From Bradyrhizobium sp. B097 (GTDB lineage Bacteria > Pseudomonadota > Alphaproteobacteria > Rhizobiales > Xanthobacteraceae), in contig NZ_CP152412.1 of the NCBI RefSeq assembly GCF_038957035.1, positions 1,174,501 through 1,238,500 on the forward strand: a stretch of 64,000 nucleotides of DNA, given 5' to 3'. Each line of letters begins with the position of its first letter. Position 1 is the stretch's first letter. Below, piece after piece: positions 1 to 9,958 of the stretch. A model generated the notes under the pieces. The model saw only the letters and a program-made list of their open reading frames with translations, searched no databases and had not been told where the DNA came from. The translations under genes and the position numbers were made by a program.

Positions 1-1148
1 CGCAATGGCAGGCGCTGACAGAGGTCGAGGGCGCCGCGCAGTATTTCGAGTTCTATGGCGGTCTGGTGAATTTGCCCCAAGGTGACGTGATCAATCTTGG
101 TTCTTCATTTCACAGTTTCACGCGCCGAGAACCTTTTGGAGTGGTGGCAGCCATCCTTCCATGGAATGCACCAATAAACCAAGCAGCTCGAGCAATCGCG
201 CCCGCGATCGCGATCGGGAATGTCGTTGTTGTCAAGCCTTCTGAAGAAACGCCACGCTCAGTCGTGGAGCTGGCTCGAATCGCGACCGAAGAATGCGGTC
301 TAGCGCCCGGTGTACTGAATATCGTACTCGGGACGGGCAAGGGTGTGGGAGAGCCGCTGGTATCGCACCCTGCGGTGAGGAAGATCATGTTCACAGGCAG
401 CGTTCGGGCTGGTCGGGAGATCGGCCGAATTGCAGCGGAGCGTATCATTCCTTTGACCCTCGAACTCGGCGGCAAGTCGCCCAACATCATCTTCGAAGAT
501 GCCGATCTTGATACCGCGGCCGCGGTCGCGGCGCGTGCTTTCACGATTAATGCTGGCCAAGTTTGCGTCGCCGGGTCCCGACTTCTCGTGCAGGACAGCA
601 TCTACGATGTGGTTCTCGAGCGTCTCGTGCACCGTGTCGAAGCGCTGAAGGTCGGCTTGGCCTCGGATTCGGCCTTCGGAGCACTTACGACCAGGGCGCA
701 GTTCGAGCGCGTGGAGGCCATCCATGGCATTGCCGAAGCTGAGGGCGCAAGACGGGTCACCGGAGGTCCCGGTAACCCGAATGAAGGATCTGGTCTGTTC
801 GTCCGCCCTACCATCTATGCGGACGTAAAAGAGAGCATGCGCATCGCACGCGAGGAAATTTTCGGCCCGGTGTTGGCAGTCATCCGGTTCGGCGACGAGG
901 AGGACGCATTGCGCATCGCCAATGACTCCGACTATGGTCTCGGCGCGGCTGTCTGGACGCGGGACATCAGTCGGGCGCTGCGCATGGCTGCTCGGCTTGA
1001 GGCCGGCCAAGTGTACATCAACGACTATATGGCTGGTGGCGTCGAGACGCCCTTCGGGGGCTACAAGAACAGCGGATATGGTCGGGAGAAAGGAATCGAA
1101 GCGCTTCTCCAATATACCCAACTCAAATGCGTGACAATCAAGCTGTAG
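1..1148 (+). CDS. Aldehyde dehydrogenase (NAD(P)+), 5' end outside window
   Basis: This is the C-terminal three quarters of an aldehyde dehydrogenase, which oxidises an aldehyde to a carboxylic acid with NAD(P)+ in the cytoplasm. The frame is open from base 3, so the real start lies left of the window; the GTG at 66 is internal. Family marks visible are the PWNAP segment, the KPSE cofactor motif, the catalytic Glu in LELGGKSP (codon 462-464) and the catalytic Cys in GQVCVAGSR (codon 564-566), then EEIFGPV and the C-terminal [15 protein letters not shown]. It converges on the CoA-ester lyase gene and may belong to the same catabolic set. The substrate cannot be read from sequence. Confidence 0.93.
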   Translation, partial: QWQALTEVEGAAQYFEFYGGLVNLPQGDVINLGSSFHSFTRREPFGVVAAILPWNAPINQAARAIAPAIAIGNVVVVKPSEETPRSVVELARIATEECGLAPGVLNIVLGTGKGVGEPLVSHPAVRKIMFTGSVRAGREIGRIAAERIIPLTLELGGKSPNIIFEDADLDTAAAVAARAFTINAGQVCVAGSRLLVQDSIYDVVLERLVHRVEALKVGLASDSAFGALTTRAQFERVEAIHGIAEAEGARRVTGGPGNPNEGSGLFVRPTIYADVKESMRIAREEIFGPVLAVIRFGDEEDALRIANDSDYGLGAAVWTRDISRALRMAARLEAGQVYINDYMAGGVETPFGGYKNSGYGREKGIEALLQYTQLKCVTIKL

Positions 1149-1221
1149 CGGTACCGCATTCGACGATACCGGTGTAGGATCTCAAGGTACAAAATCGGAC
1201 ATATCGCACCATTCCGAGGTC

Positions 1222-1250
1222 AACGGTCGGGACTGTGTCGCCCGACCGTT
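1222..1250. terminator. Hairpin between convergent genes
   Basis: A perfect 10-bp inverted repeat (AACGGTCGGG / CCCGACCGTT, 9-base loop) lies between the convergent aldehyde dehydrogenase and CoA-ester lyase genes. There is no T tract, so it is a weak candidate for a shared terminator. Confidence 0.4.
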
Positions 1251-1274
1251 GAAGCTGCTTCGATCTCGACGCAC

Positions 1275-2186
1275 CTACACGCGGTAGAGCTCTGCTTTTG
1301 AGAGCGTTCCACGAACGAGACGCAGGGTTGCAGCATCGATCATGTTGCCCTCGAACATGGCGGCGCCAAGTCCCTCGTCCTGGGCTGCGAGGAATGCGGT
1401 TTCCATGCGGCGCGCGCGATCAACCTCTTCGATGGTGGGCGCGAAGATTTCGAGGGCGGGAGCGATCTGCGAGGGATGGATCGCCCATTTCCCAACCATT
1501 CCGAGAGACTTCGCCATGCGAGCTTGAGCGCGATAACCCATCTCGTTTTTGACATCCGCATATGGGCCGTCGATCGCATCGATCCCCGCCGCGCGGGCGG
1601 CCATCGTGACCCGAAAGCGAGCGTAGTGGAGGATATCCCCCGGGTAGACAGCTTGATCCCCAATCGCTAGCCAGTCGAGGCCTTGGGAACAACTATAGTC
1701 ACCCATTCCGAAGATAAGCGCCTCCATGCGATTGGAGCACGTGGCGATGGCTTCCACATTCTGTAGAGCCCCGACTTCTTCGATCAAGACCTCGATGCCG
1801 ATCCTGTAGTCGAGACCGAGCTTGGCTTCGAGTTGCCCGAGGAGACGATCGAGGAAGATCACGTCGGCAGCTGTATAGGGCTTGGTCAGCATGATTGTGT
1901 CGACGGATTTTCCTGCCTTCTCGACAATCGTGATAACGTCGTCGTGGCACCATTGCGTCGTTACATCATTAATCCTGACGCAGCGGGTCTTCGTGCCCCA
2001 ATTGAGGTTATTGAGAGCCCAAGCGATTTTGTCACGAGCTTCCACCTTGGCGCTCGGGGCAACCGCATCCTCCAGGTCACAGAAGACGTGATCAGCATTT
2101 GATGCGGCAGCCTTGGCCAGCATCTTTTCACTGCTACCAGGCACCGAAAGCTGCGAGCGCCGAGGACGCGCGGGGCGAATAGTCAT
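1275..2186 (-). CDS. HpcH/HpaI (CitE-like) CoA-ester lyase
   Basis: A 303-residue member of the CitE-like lyase family, which cleaves or forms 3-hydroxyacyl-CoA esters such as citramalyl-CoA, malyl-CoA or beta-methylmalyl-CoA with Mg2+. Visible marks are the N-terminal RSQLSVPGSS, the CDLEDAV metal/substrate motif, the central EVLIEEVGAL with its metal-binding Glu, FGMGDYS, and KWAIHPSQI near the end. The ATG at 2186 is chosen because AAGGAG sits just upstream; the open frame extends 32 codons further but overlaps the neighbour. It lies just downstream of the CoA-transferase on the same strand, so the two are probably one operon (activate, then cleave). By pairing it could be a citramalyl-CoA lyase; the exact substrate is inference. 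Confidence 0.88.
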   Translation of the reverse strand: MTIRPARPRRSQLSVPGSSEKMLAKAAASNADHVFCDLEDAVAPSAKVEARDKIAWALNNLNWGTKTRCVRINDVTTQWCHDDVITIVEKAGKSVDTIMLTKPYTAADVIFLDRLLGQLEAKLGLDYRIGIEVLIEEVGALQNVEAIATCSNRMEALIFGMGDYSCSQGLDWLAIGDQAVYPGDILHYARFRVTMAARAAGIDAIDGPYADVKNEMGYRAQARMAKSLGMVGKWAIHPSQIAPALEIFAPTIEEVDRARRMETAFLAAQDEGLGAAMFEGNMIDAATLRLVRGTLSKAELYRV

Positions 2187-2209
2187 AGAATGGACTCCTT
2201 GGGGTTGCA

Positions 2210-3442
2210 TTAATTCTTTGCGGCGCTGGCTTGGATTGCCGCATTGATCTCGTCGTCGTTCAGGCCAGCGTCGCGCAGACACGAGACTGTGTCCTCTCCA
2301 AGCAGCGGACTTCTGCTGCGAACGCCGCCAGGCGTGTCGCTCATCTTGATGGGGACGCCGGCGATGCGAATGGGCCGGGCGCCGGGCTGCTCGACATCCA
2401 CGATCATGTTGCGAGCGATGTAGTGCCGATCCTTGACGATCTCGGCGATATCCATGACTGGTCCGAATGGAATCTCGCCGCCCAACCTGTCTTGGAGTTC
2501 GCGTTTAAGAAGACGTCGCGTACGCGAACTGATGGCTTCGATGAGCGTGGTTCGATTCTCCACACGCGAGGCTTCGCTGGCAAAGCGTGCGTCATCAAGG
2601 AGATCAGTGGCGTCAAGCCGCTTGCACAGTATTTCGAAGAAATTATCGCGCATGGCCGCGATGGTCACAAAGCCGTCCTTTGCCGGATACACGCCGAAAG
2701 GGCAGAAGTAGGGGTGATGATTGCCTTCTGGCACGGGCACAACGTTGAGAACAGAATGTTGCCAGACCAAACGCTCGCTCAGTGCGAGGATTGCGTCGAC
2801 CATCGCTATGTCAACATATTGCCCATGTCCCGCTACACGCGCCCGGTGGATGGCAGCGAGCACGCCAAAGGCGAGGAACATGCCTGGAACGATGTCTCCG
2901 ATTCCTGGCCCCACCTTCGTTGGTGTAGCGGTGTCGGGTCCAGTAACCGCCATGATGCCGCCCATGGCCTGCGCGGTGACGTCGAATGCCGGCCAATTGG
3001 TGTAGGGTGAAGCTCCGGACCGGACGTCGCCGAAGCCGCGGATGGCGCCGTATACTAGCCGAGGATTGACGTCCCGCAGGACCTCGTACGAGAGGCCAAG
3101 GCGTTCCATAACCCCCGACCGGAAGTTCTCGACCAAGGCATCGGCATTCCGAACGAGCGCGATCAAGGCAGCCTTTCCCTCGGCCGTCTTGAGGTCGAGA
3201 ACAACGCTTTGCTTGTTGCGGCCGATGCTTTGGAAATAGCCGCCGAGCGCTTTCACTTCATCATCGGGACGAAATGGGCCCGCGCTGCGGCTCATATCTC
3301 CTTCCGGAGGTTCGACTTTGATGACCTTAGCCCCCTGGTCCGCGAGCATCATAGTTGCATAGGGGCCGGAGAGAAGTTGAGTAAGGTCGATGATTCTAAG
3401 ATCGCGAAGCGCGCCAAAGCTCCTCGGGTTCGTGTCCGTCAT
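2210..3442 (-). CDS. CaiB/BaiF (class III) CoA-transferase
   Basis: A 410-residue family III CoA-transferase, which moves CoA between carboxylates through an enzyme aspartyl anhydride. The N-terminal LRIIDLTQLLSGPYATMMLADQGA, the KVEPPEGD segment and the catalytic Asp in PAFDVTAQA (about residue 154) are family hallmarks, and the length is normal. ATG 3442 is preferred (AGAGG upstream); the open frame runs to 3547 but that stretch is low complexity and unlike the family. It precedes the CitE-like lyase by 23 bp. In Pseudomonas itaconate degradation a CaiB-type transferase, a MaoC hydratase and a CitE lyase act in sequence, and the same three types occur here; that assignment is inference. Confidence 0.9.
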   Translation of the reverse strand: MTDTNPRSFGALRDLRIIDLTQLLSGPYATMMLADQGAKVIKVEPPEGDMSRSAGPFRPDDEVKALGGYFQSIGRNKQSVVLDLKTAEGKAALIALVRNADALVENFRSGVMERLGLSYEVLRDVNPRLVYGAIRGFGDVRSGASPYTNWPAFDVTAQAMGGIMAVTGPDTATPTKVGPGIGDIVPGMFLAFGVLAAIHRARVAGHGQYVDIAMVDAILALSERLVWQHSVLNVVPVPEGNHHPYFCPFGVYPAKDGFVTIAAMRDNFFEILCKRLDATDLLDDARFASEASRVENRTTLIEAISSRTRRLLKRELQDRLGGEIPFGPVMDIAEIVKDRHYIARNMIVDVEQPGARPIRIAGVPIKMSDTPGGVRSRSPLLGEDTVSCLRDAGLNDDEINAAIQASAAKN

Positions 3443-4357
3443 ATCTGCGCACCTCTGCCTATTTACCTTCGAAACGGCCAGCGATCTCCTCGCGGGCGTG
3501 GGCGCAGCCGTCCTCTGAAGGATGCGTCGGTGGAGTAAGGCGGGCAAGTGCGCAGCGCGCCTCGGGAAGATTCATTGCAGATGTAGTGAAATGGCGAGAA
3601 TGTGATGAAGTTAAACTCGTGGACCAGCGGCTAGTGCGATCCGCCTCCTAGAGTGTATTGCGTGATTACGCCGTCGACGTTCACGCTTGTGGCTGTTGGA
3701 TACCCATTCGCCGAGCGAGAAGCGCGTCCGGGTGCCGCAGTTCGCACAGAAGTGCCAATGCGCAAGCCGGGGATGGTCTGAGTACGTTCAGAGGTCAAGA
3801 TGCCCGACATTCCTGACCGGGTCGCAATCTTTTCGAGGCAGCCAAGGCCCATACGCGTTTGCCGCGAGGCGTGTGTCGCAATGTCTCGAGGCGCGGAAGA
3901 TCCATGATAGCTCTAGGATATGCGGGAGGGCATCGTGGATCGCCCGCTGACAATTCATTCAATTGAGTGACTATCGAGACAGAGTCGTTGAGGTCTATGA
4001 CCATGTCGCGGCTCGAGCTTCGCGCTCTTAGAGAGCCGGTGGTCAGCTCTTCGCTGGATCGGCTGTCTCTCGCTATCGATCTCCTCGCAATCGTTGCAAC
4101 TATCATACGGGAGGAATGGCGGGACACGGTCGGGAAGTGACTAGTGGCCGCAGGATGGAGCCACTCGCTCAAGCGCGCATCTTGCCGACGTTAATAGGCC
4201 AATTGTCATGCGGGCACACTTCGCATGCGACAGTTCTAGACGCGCGAGGCGTGATGCCATCTCATATGTAATCAGGAGGTGCGGCTCGGTAGTTTCCTGT
4301 TGTCGCTACGGCGCAGGACGATCAAGTTAGGGGACCAAATTCTTGGAGAGAGATGCA
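3443..4357. other. Intergenic region between divergent catabolic transcription units
   Basis: About 915 bases separate the divergently read CoA-transferase and the first MaoC gene. No convincing gene is present. A 47-codon reading frame at 3997-4140 (plus strand, ending EEWRDTVGK) looks coding-like but matches nothing I recognise, and may be the tail of a decayed regulator. Promoters for both directions must lie here, but none stands out. Confidence 0.4.
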
Positions 4358-4855
4358 GTGAGCGACATTCGAGAGCGCGCGACGCTGTGGGCGAAGGGTC
4401 GGTTGTTTGAGGACTTCGTGGTCGGCGCCCAGTTCAAGCACCATTGGGGTCGAACGATATCGGAAAGCGACACATTGCTTTTCTCGACGCTTACGCTGTC
4501 GTTCAACCCTCTATATTTCAACCGTGACTATGCTCAAGAGCATGGACACCCCGACATCGTGGTCAATCCCCATCTTCTGTTCAACGTCGTCCTGGGGTTG
4601 AGCGTCGAGGACCTAAGTGAGATCGGTGGACCGTTCCTCGGGGTGTATGATCTCGTCTATCATCGGCAAGTCTATCCCGGCATCACCGTGCGGGCCGAGA
4701 GCGAGACCACGGAAGTCAGACTTTCCGAGAGCAACCCTGCCAATGGCATCGTAACGTGGTCAACCCGCGGCTTAGATGCCGGTGGCGAAACGGTGGTCAG
4801 CTTTCGACGGTCCAACCTCATTCGTCGTCGCCATCCGCAGGGAGAAGTCGAATGA
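4358..4855 (+). CDS. MaoC-like hydratase/dehydratase, first of pair
   Basis: A 165-residue MaoC-type hot-dog protein (R-specific enoyl-CoA hydratase or beta-methylmalyl-CoA dehydratase family). It opens with LFEDFVVGAQFKHHWGRTI, the typical MaoC entry, followed by SESDTLLFS and a PGITVRAESE strand. The GTG at 4358 is taken as start because GGAGAG lies 8 bases upstream; a TTG at 4343 would add five residues. Its stop overlaps the start of the next MaoC gene (ATGA), so the two are translationally coupled and probably form a heteromer or two halves of a double hot-dog enzyme. Role: hydration or dehydration of a CoA ester, probably the one handled by the CoA-transferase and lyase across the divergent promoter. 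Confidence 0.82.
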   Translation: MSDIRERATLWAKGRLFEDFVVGAQFKHHWGRTISESDTLLFSTLTLSFNPLYFNRDYAQEHGHPDIVVNPHLLFNVVLGLSVEDLSEIGGPFLGVYDLVYHRQVYPGITVRAESETTEVRLSESNPANGIVTWSTRGLDAGGETVVSFRRSNLIRRRHPQGEVE

Positions 4856-5343
4856 CTGGCGTTGCCGCACTGACAGCCACCAACAACTATTTCGAGGACT
4901 TTGAGGTCGGAACGGCTATTCGCCACGCGCGGGGAAAAACAGTCACGCCCCTCGAGAATGTGTTGATCACCAACATGGTTATGAATACCGCAGCCGGTCA
5001 TTTCAACGAACATCAGATGCAGAACTCGCCCTTCGGCGGGATCCTGAGCTATGGGGGCGTAAATTTTTCGCTGATCCTGGGTCTGAGCGCACAGGACTGC
5101 TGCGAGAATGCACTCGCTGAGCTTGGCCTGGACAAGATCCGGCTGTCGAAACCTGTGAGGCATGGCGATACGCTCTATGCCTACAGTGAAGTGGTCGAAA
5201 CAAGCGAAAGCGATCGCGCAGACGCCGGGATAGTTCGCTTTCGGCATTACGGCTTCAATCAGCGCGACGAGCAGGTTCTGCAGCTGGAACGGGTCGTGCT
5301 GATGAAGCGGCGAAGCCATTGGCTCAATGAGCGACCTCGATAA
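4852..5343 (+). CDS. MaoC-like hydratase/dehydratase, second of pair
   Basis: A 163-residue MaoC/hot-dog protein. It begins YFEDFEVGTAIRHARGKTVT, the usual start of MaoC domains, then MNTAAGHFNEHQM (candidate catalytic Asn/His stretch), FGGILSYGG and VRHGDTLYAYSEVVE. The start ATG overlaps the stop codon of the preceding MaoC gene by four bases. Two consecutive MaoC domains resemble the two-domain mesaconyl-CoA hydratase type, split here into two genes. Which half is catalytic cannot be settled by eye. Confidence 0.85.
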   Translation: MTGVAALTATNNYFEDFEVGTAIRHARGKTVTPLENVLITNMVMNTAAGHFNEHQMQNSPFGGILSYGGVNFSLILGLSAQDCCENALAELGLDKIRLSKPVRHGDTLYAYSEVVETSESDRADAGIVRFRHYGFNQRDEQVLQLERVVLMKRRSHWLNERPR

Positions 5344-5391
5344 GCAAGCAAAAGTCCATCGGTGTCCAAAATAACAGACGGGAGGGTGATG

Positions 5392-6684
5392 ATGTCGGCA
5401 TTGAGTGAATTTGGTTCTGCGAGACTGGTCGAATTGTGCGCATCTGACGGAGAGTTCTTGCTTGCGGCTCGAGGATGGACCGGCGGCTTGAAGTTCGAAG
5501 GCGAAGCCGGCGCAGTCTCTCTCACCGTCAGCGATGGTCGACCTACGGCAGGCGACCCAGGAAACGGCCAAGGCGTGATCATGATCTCTGGTCCCGACAC
5601 TCTCTGGGGCGCGCTTTTAGCGGCGGTGCCGCCGCGGCTCGAGAATGATCTGTGGCCGCTGGTCGGGAAGGGACAGCTCGCGCTCAAGGGAGACAATCTC
5701 ACTTTTGCCCAGTATTTCGCGGCAGCCGCTCGTGTGATTGAGTTGATGCGACCGGCGAGCCCTTATGCCTCGCGTCAGGTTTCCGAAGCGGCTCGCACTG
5801 GACAGTTCGATAGCCCGACCGGCCGCTATATCCATCTAGATCTCGGTGGGCAGGACTATCGGATCTATTTCGAAGAAGCCGGCGAGGGTATTCCGCTGGT
5901 GCTCCAGCACACCGCCGGGTGCCATGGTTCTCAATGGCGGCATTTGTTCGAAGCAAAAGAGGTCACGGACCACTTCCGCCTCGTCGCCTATGATCTTCCC
6001 TTCCACGGCAAGTCCCTACCTCCCGTTGGACCAAAATGGTGGACGGAGCAGTACAGGCTAAGGGCGGACTTTCTACGCTCGGTTCCTGTTACGTTGTCGC
6101 AAGCTCTCGGTCTCGATCGACCCGTGTTCATGGGCTGCTCGATTGGAGGCATGCTGGCGTTGGACTTGGCGCGATACTATCCAGATAGTTTCCGCGCCGT
6201 AATTTCGGTTGAGGGCGCGTTGAAGACACACATCCCCGTGGAGCATCCTGCAGTCCAGACGATGTGGGACCCAAGGGTCAGTAACGACTACAAGGCGCGT
6301 ATGATGGACAGCCTCATGAGCCCAACCTCGCCCGAAGCCTATCGTAAGGAGACGTCGCAGATGTATGCGGCCGGCTGGCCGCAGACATTCATCGGCGACC
6401 TTAACTATTATTGTTCGGATTATGATCTGCGAGAGGAAGCCCATCTCATCGATACGAGCAGGGTCGGAGTGCATATCCTCAACGGCGAATATGACTATAG
6501 CGGTTCCATTGAGGCCGGGCGCGAAGCCCATGCGGCAATTGCCGGGTCGACCTGGGCAGCGATGGACGGGGTTGGACACTTCGGAATGTCGGAGAACCCG
6601 GAAAAGTTTCTGGAGCATGTATTGCCGATATTGCGCGAGTTGCGGATGCGCAGCGACAAACGTTCCGAGAAACTGTCTGCATAG
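5392..6684 (+). CDS. Alpha/beta hydrolase with N-terminal extension
   Basis: A 430-residue serine hydrolase. Residues 1-125 form an extension with a SCP2-like look (ending LKGDNLTFAQYFAAAARVIELM), and the alpha/beta hydrolase fold follows. The nucleophile elbow is GCSIGG (Ser about 250), the acid is probably Asp about 368 in NGEYDYS, and the base His about 396 in GVGHFGMS; an HTAGCHGSQWR segment supplies the oxyanion region. ATG 5392 (or 5389) is preferred to the upstream GTG at 5362 because GGAGGG sits directly before it. It is the last gene of the MaoC operon and could release a free acid from a thioester or lactone. Substrate unknown. Confidence 0.85.
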   Translation: MSALSEFGSARLVELCASDGEFLLAARGWTGGLKFEGEAGAVSLTVSDGRPTAGDPGNGQGVIMISGPDTLWGALLAAVPPRLENDLWPLVGKGQLALKGDNLTFAQYFAAAARVIELMRPASPYASRQVSEAARTGQFDSPTGRYIHLDLGGQDYRIYFEEAGEGIPLVLQHTAGCHGSQWRHLFEAKEVTDHFRLVAYDLPFHGKSLPPVGPKWWTEQYRLRADFLRSVPVTLSQALGLDRPVFMGCSIGGMLALDLARYYPDSFRAVISVEGALKTHIPVEHPAVQTMWDPRVSNDYKARMMDSLMSPTSPEAYRKETSQMYAAGWPQTFIGDLNYYCSDYDLREEAHLIDTSRVGVHILNGEYDYSGSIEAGREAHAAIAGSTWAAMDGVGHFGMSENPEKFLEHVLPILRELRMRSDKRSEKLSA

Positions 6685-6847
6685 CGGCTTGGAAACTTGA
6701 AGCCGGAGGGCGAGCCCATCTGTCGCCCCTCTTGCGCTGGCTGCGCCGACCCTGCGTCGAGCGGAGATTACGCGACGTCGTCGCGGCCGGTTTGTAACTA
6801 CCGAACCGAAGCTGCATGGGGACATTCCGACGGCTGTCGAAGTCAAG

Positions 6848-6874
6848 AGGAGCTGCGTTCCGCAGCTTCTTTTC
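6848..6874 (+). terminator. Rho-independent terminator after the hydrolase operon
   Basis: AGCTGCG and CGCAGCT form a stem with a 3-base loop, extended by G-C and G-T pairs, followed by TCTTTT. It lies 165 bases past the hydrolase stop on the same strand. Confidence 0.55.
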
Positions 6875-7477
6875 GTCGGCGGACGCTATAGAGAATACCA
6901 ACGGTTGGGAGACGCCGCCATTGAGCTATCGGCAGTTTCATGCCGCTCTTCGAATGGATTTCCATCGAGGAGGCCCTGCCGACGTTGCGGCTTGCCACCA
7001 TCTCTTCGGCGCGCCTGCCGAAATTGCGACAGCAACCTACCAGCGCCTGCAACAATTTCCTCACAAGTCGCCAAGCCTGACGTGATGAACCTCGTCGATT
7101 CCGACATGGAAATGGCATTTCCTTTGCTGCTATCTGGTCTAGCTCATGAGAGGATGCGCCAAATCGCGAAGGCGCGGCCAAAATAAGCGCGCTGACTATC
7201 GAGTAGCTGTCAAAGACACCGGAATGGTCGGCTGAACGGTTGCTCGATCTCCGCGTCAGGAGAGAAACGCAACGGGGTTGGCATGGAATCGCGAGCGCCT
7301 GGAAATCGAGGCGTACCGCCGGACTGGCTCCGTTGGAGCGCAAGCGCGACAAGCCAAGCCGTACGACACGCACCTTAGCCACTAGCGACTTATTAATCTC
7401 CTGTTGTTTAGGTCCACTCGTTTGTCGAGCGTGCGGCTGCAAATGATGTGGTCCTCGACCGCCCGCAAGACCTGAGG
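6875..7477. other. Region without a clear gene, left flank of the IS element
   Basis: About 600 bases with only short frames of uneven composition. A plus-strand frame around 6933-7085 containing YRQFHAALR may be a regulator remnant, but I cannot support it as a gene. The segment ends at the IS21-family left terminus. Confidence 0.35.
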
Positions 7478-7545
7478 TGTCATTCGGCCTGCAATATTGA
7501 CCCCCTAAGCCGGGGGATCGGCGTCCAAAATTGACCCCCTGTAGG
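7478..7545 (+). repeat. IS21 left terminal repeat region
   Basis: Two copies of a TTGACCCCC-ended unit lie here, the outer starting with TGTCATTCGG and the inner with ATCGGCGTCCAAAATTG. They are mirrored at the right end and would be the transposase binding sites. Confidence 0.75.
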
Positions 7546-7591
7546 TTGGTCTGTTGCGCTGCCTGCTTTGGAATGAAGCAGGTGGTCGGGG

Positions 7592-9091
7592 ATGCTGGTC
7601 GTGGAGACGATTGCGCGGATTCGGCGCGAGCACTTCATCAAGGGCAAGACGATCAAGGAGATCGCCCGCGACCTGAAGGTGTCGCGGAACACGGTCCGGA
7701 AGGTGCTGAGGTCCGGAGAGACCTCCTTCGAGTACGAGCGGCAGGTGCAGCCGCGGCCAAAGCTGGGGCGGTGGGCATCGGAGCTCGATAGGCTGCTGGC
7801 GGCGAACGCGACCAAACCGGCTCGTGAACAGCTGACGCTGATCCGGATCTTCGAAGAGCTGCGCGGGGGCGGCTACGACGGCGGTTACGATGCCGTGCGG
7901 CGTTACGCCAGGCGGTGGAGCAAAGAACGCGGGCAATCGACCGCGGCCGCTTATGTCCCGCTGTGCTTTGCCCCCGGCGAAGCCTACCAGTTCGACTGGA
8001 GCCACGAGGTGGTCTTGCTGAGCGGCACCACGGTGATGGTGAAGGCCGCCCATGTCCGGCTCTGTCACAGCCGCATGCTGTTCGTGCGGGCCTATCCGCG
8101 GGAGACGCAGGAGATGGTGTTCGACGCCCACGACCGGGCGTTCGCCCTGTTCAAAGGCACCTGCACCCGCGGCATCTACGACAACATGAAGACCGCCGTA
8201 GAGACGATCTTCGTCGGTAAAGGGCGTCTCTACAATCGCCGCTTCCTGCAGATGTGCAGCCACTATCTGGTCGATCCGGTCGCCTGCACGCCAGCGTCGG
8301 GCTGGGAGAAGGGCCAGGTCGAGAACCAGGTCGGGCTAGTCAGGGAACGCTTCTTCACGCCGCGGCTGCGGTTCAAAAACCTCGACGAGTTAAACGCCTG
8401 GCTGCTCGACAAATGCATCGCCTACGCCAAGGCTCATCGCCATCCGGAACTGGTCGATCAGACGATCTGGGAAGTGTTCGAAGCCGAACGCCCCAAACTC
8501 GTTCCTTATGCCGGCCGCTTCGACGGCTTCCATGCGGTGACGGCATCGGTCTCCAAGACCTGCCTGGTGCGCTTCGACAATAACAAATACTCGGTCGCAG
8601 CCAGCGCAGTCGGACGACCGGTCGAGGTTCAAGCCTATGCCGATCGCATTGTGATCCGTCAGGATGGACGCATCGTTGCCGAGCACCCGCGATCCTTTGG
8701 CCGCGGCGATACCGTCTACGACCCCTGGCATTATGTGCCGGTGCTCGCCCGCAAACCCGGCGCCTTGCGCAACGGTGCTCCCTTCAAAGACTGGGTGCTG
8801 CCGGCCGCGATCGAGCGGATCCGGCGCAAGCTTGCCAGCACCGACGATGGCAATCGGCAGATGGTCGACATCCTCAACGCGGTGCTGACTGACGGTCTGC
8901 CCGCGGTGGAAGCAGCCTGTGCCGAAGCGCTCAGTCACAGCGTCCATTCCGCCGATGTCGTGCTCAATATCCTGGCCCGTCAACGTGAACCCGCCCCACC
9001 GGCCAACATCATGACGCCGGCCGCACTGACGCTCCGTCATGCGCCGATCGCCGATTGTGCCCGCTACGACAACCTCCGGAGGACCATCTAA
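7592..9091 (+). CDS. istA: IS21 family transposase IstA
   Basis: A 499-residue DDE transposase that catalyses cut and strand transfer of the IS. The N-terminal helix-turn-helix is [16 protein letters not shown] (about residues 24-39). The catalytic triad candidates are Asp about 135 (FDWS), Asp about 197 (IYDNMKT) and Glu about 244 (QVENQVG); a C-terminal beta-barrel segment includes DNNKYSV. Length is normal for IstA. The stop codon shares one base with the istB start (TAATG), so the genes are coupled. No inactivating lesion is visible. Confidence 0.95.
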   Translation: MLVVETIARIRREHFIKGKTIKEIARDLKVSRNTVRKVLRSGETSFEYERQVQPRPKLGRWASELDRLLAANATKPAREQLTLIRIFEELRGGGYDGGYDAVRRYARRWSKERGQSTAAAYVPLCFAPGEAYQFDWSHEVVLLSGTTVMVKAAHVRLCHSRMLFVRAYPRETQEMVFDAHDRAFALFKGTCTRGIYDNMKTAVETIFVGKGRLYNRRFLQMCSHYLVDPVACTPASGWEKGQVENQVGLVRERFFTPRLRFKNLDELNAWLLDKCIAYAKAHRHPELVDQTIWEVFEAERPKLVPYAGRFDGFHAVTASVSKTCLVRFDNNKYSVAASAVGRPVEVQAYADRIVIRQDGRIVAEHPRSFGRGDTVYDPWHYVPVLARKPGALRNGAPFKDWVLPAAIERIRRKLASTDDGNRQMVDILNAVLTDGLPAVEAACAEALSHSVHSADVVLNILARQREPAPPANIMTPAALTLRHAPIADCARYDNLRRTI

Positions 9092-9954
9092 TGGAACGAA
9101 CCCAAATCTTCGACCTCATGGGCGAACTCAAGCTCTACGGCATGAAGGCTGCCTTCGACGAGATCATGGCAACTGCCGTCAAACGCCAGCACGAACCTCA
9201 GCGCATTGTCGGCGACCTGCTCAACGCCGAGATCAACGAGAAGCAAGCCAGGTCGATCAAATACCAGCTCACCATTGCCAAGCTGCCGCTTGCCAAGGAC
9301 ATTGCCGACTTCCAGTTCGACGGCACGCCGATCAATCAGACTCTCGTCAATGATCTCGCTGGCGGCGGCTTCATCGCCCAACAACGCAACGTCGTGCTGG
9401 TTGGCGGCACCGGCACAGGCAAGACCCACCTGGCCATTGCCATCGCCAGAAGCTGCATCCGATCCGGAGCTCGCGGCCGCTTCTTCAACGTAGTCGACCT
9501 CGTCAATCGCCTCGAGACCGAGACCCGCAACGGACGGCAAGGACGGCTCGCCGAGCATCTGACCCGGATGGACTTCATCGTGCTGGATGAACTCGGCTAT
9601 TTGCCCTTCGCCCAGTCCGGTGGCCAGCTTCTCTTCCACCTCGTCAGCCGGCTCTATGAGCGCGCCTCTGTCATCGTGACCACCAATCTCGCCTTCGGCG
9701 AATGGCCGAGCGTGTTCGGCGACGCCAAAATGACCACCGCGCTGCTCGACCGGTTGACCCATCACTGCGACATTGTCGAGACCGGCAACGACAGCTGGCG
9801 GTTCAAGAGCCGAGACGACGATCACGCCACCCGCGCTCGTCTCGCCTCCGCTATCCCGGCCAGCTCCGACGAGACGAGCGCTACCAGCAAAGCCCGCCGC
9901 GCAAAGGGGTCAAAATTGGACGCCGATGAGGGGTCAAATTTGAACGCCGATTGA
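9091..9954 (+). CDS. istB: IS21 helper ATPase IstB
   Basis: A 287-residue AAA+ ATPase that helps IstA choose targets. The Walker A motif is GGTGTGKTH (residues 105-113) and Walker B is FIVLDELGY; the tail DSWRFKSR is typical. The ATG at 9091 follows a strong CCGGAGGA ribosome site that lies inside istA, fixing the start. The stop codon sits only two bases from the IS right end, so the last residues are encoded inside the terminal repeats, which explains the low-similarity C-terminus. Confidence 0.95.
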   Translation: MERTQIFDLMGELKLYGMKAAFDEIMATAVKRQHEPQRIVGDLLNAEINEKQARSIKYQLTIAKLPLAKDIADFQFDGTPINQTLVNDLAGGGFIAQQRNVVLVGGTGTGKTHLAIAIARSCIRSGARGRFFNVVDLVNRLETETRNGRQGRLAEHLTRMDFIVLDELGYLPFAQSGGQLLFHLVSRLYERASVIVTTNLAFGEWPSVFGDAKMTTALLDRLTHHCDIVETGNDSWRFKSRDDDHATRARLASAIPASSDETSATSKARRAKGSKLDADEGSNLNAD

Positions 9955-9956
9955 CA
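9905..9956 (-). repeat. IS21 right terminal repeat region
   Basis: Inverted counterpart of the left end: two GGGGTCAAA..TTGGACGCCGAT-like units ending in TTGACA. The istB stop lies inside it. Confidence 0.75.
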
Positions 9957-9958
9957 CG

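Larger units (their letters stand above)
7478..9956 (+). mobile_element. IS21-family insertion sequence, complete
   Basis: About 2.48 kb carrying overlapping istA and istB in the standard IS21 order. The outer ends match as inverted repeats: the left begins TGTCATTCGGCC and the reverse complement of the right begins TGTCAATCGGCG, each followed by a TTGACCCC block. An inner ATCGGCGTCCAA..TTGACCCC block repeats on both sides, as IS21 ends usually do. No target-site duplication is obvious in the flanks (CTGAGG on the left, CGCCAG on the right), which suggests later change or a recombined copy. Both genes look intact. Confidence 0.88.

Noticed and set aside
6843..7442. A 199-codon minus-strand frame left of the IS21 element
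   Set aside because: Composition is unlike a protein (runs of Arg and Ser), no ribosome site and no family resemblance.
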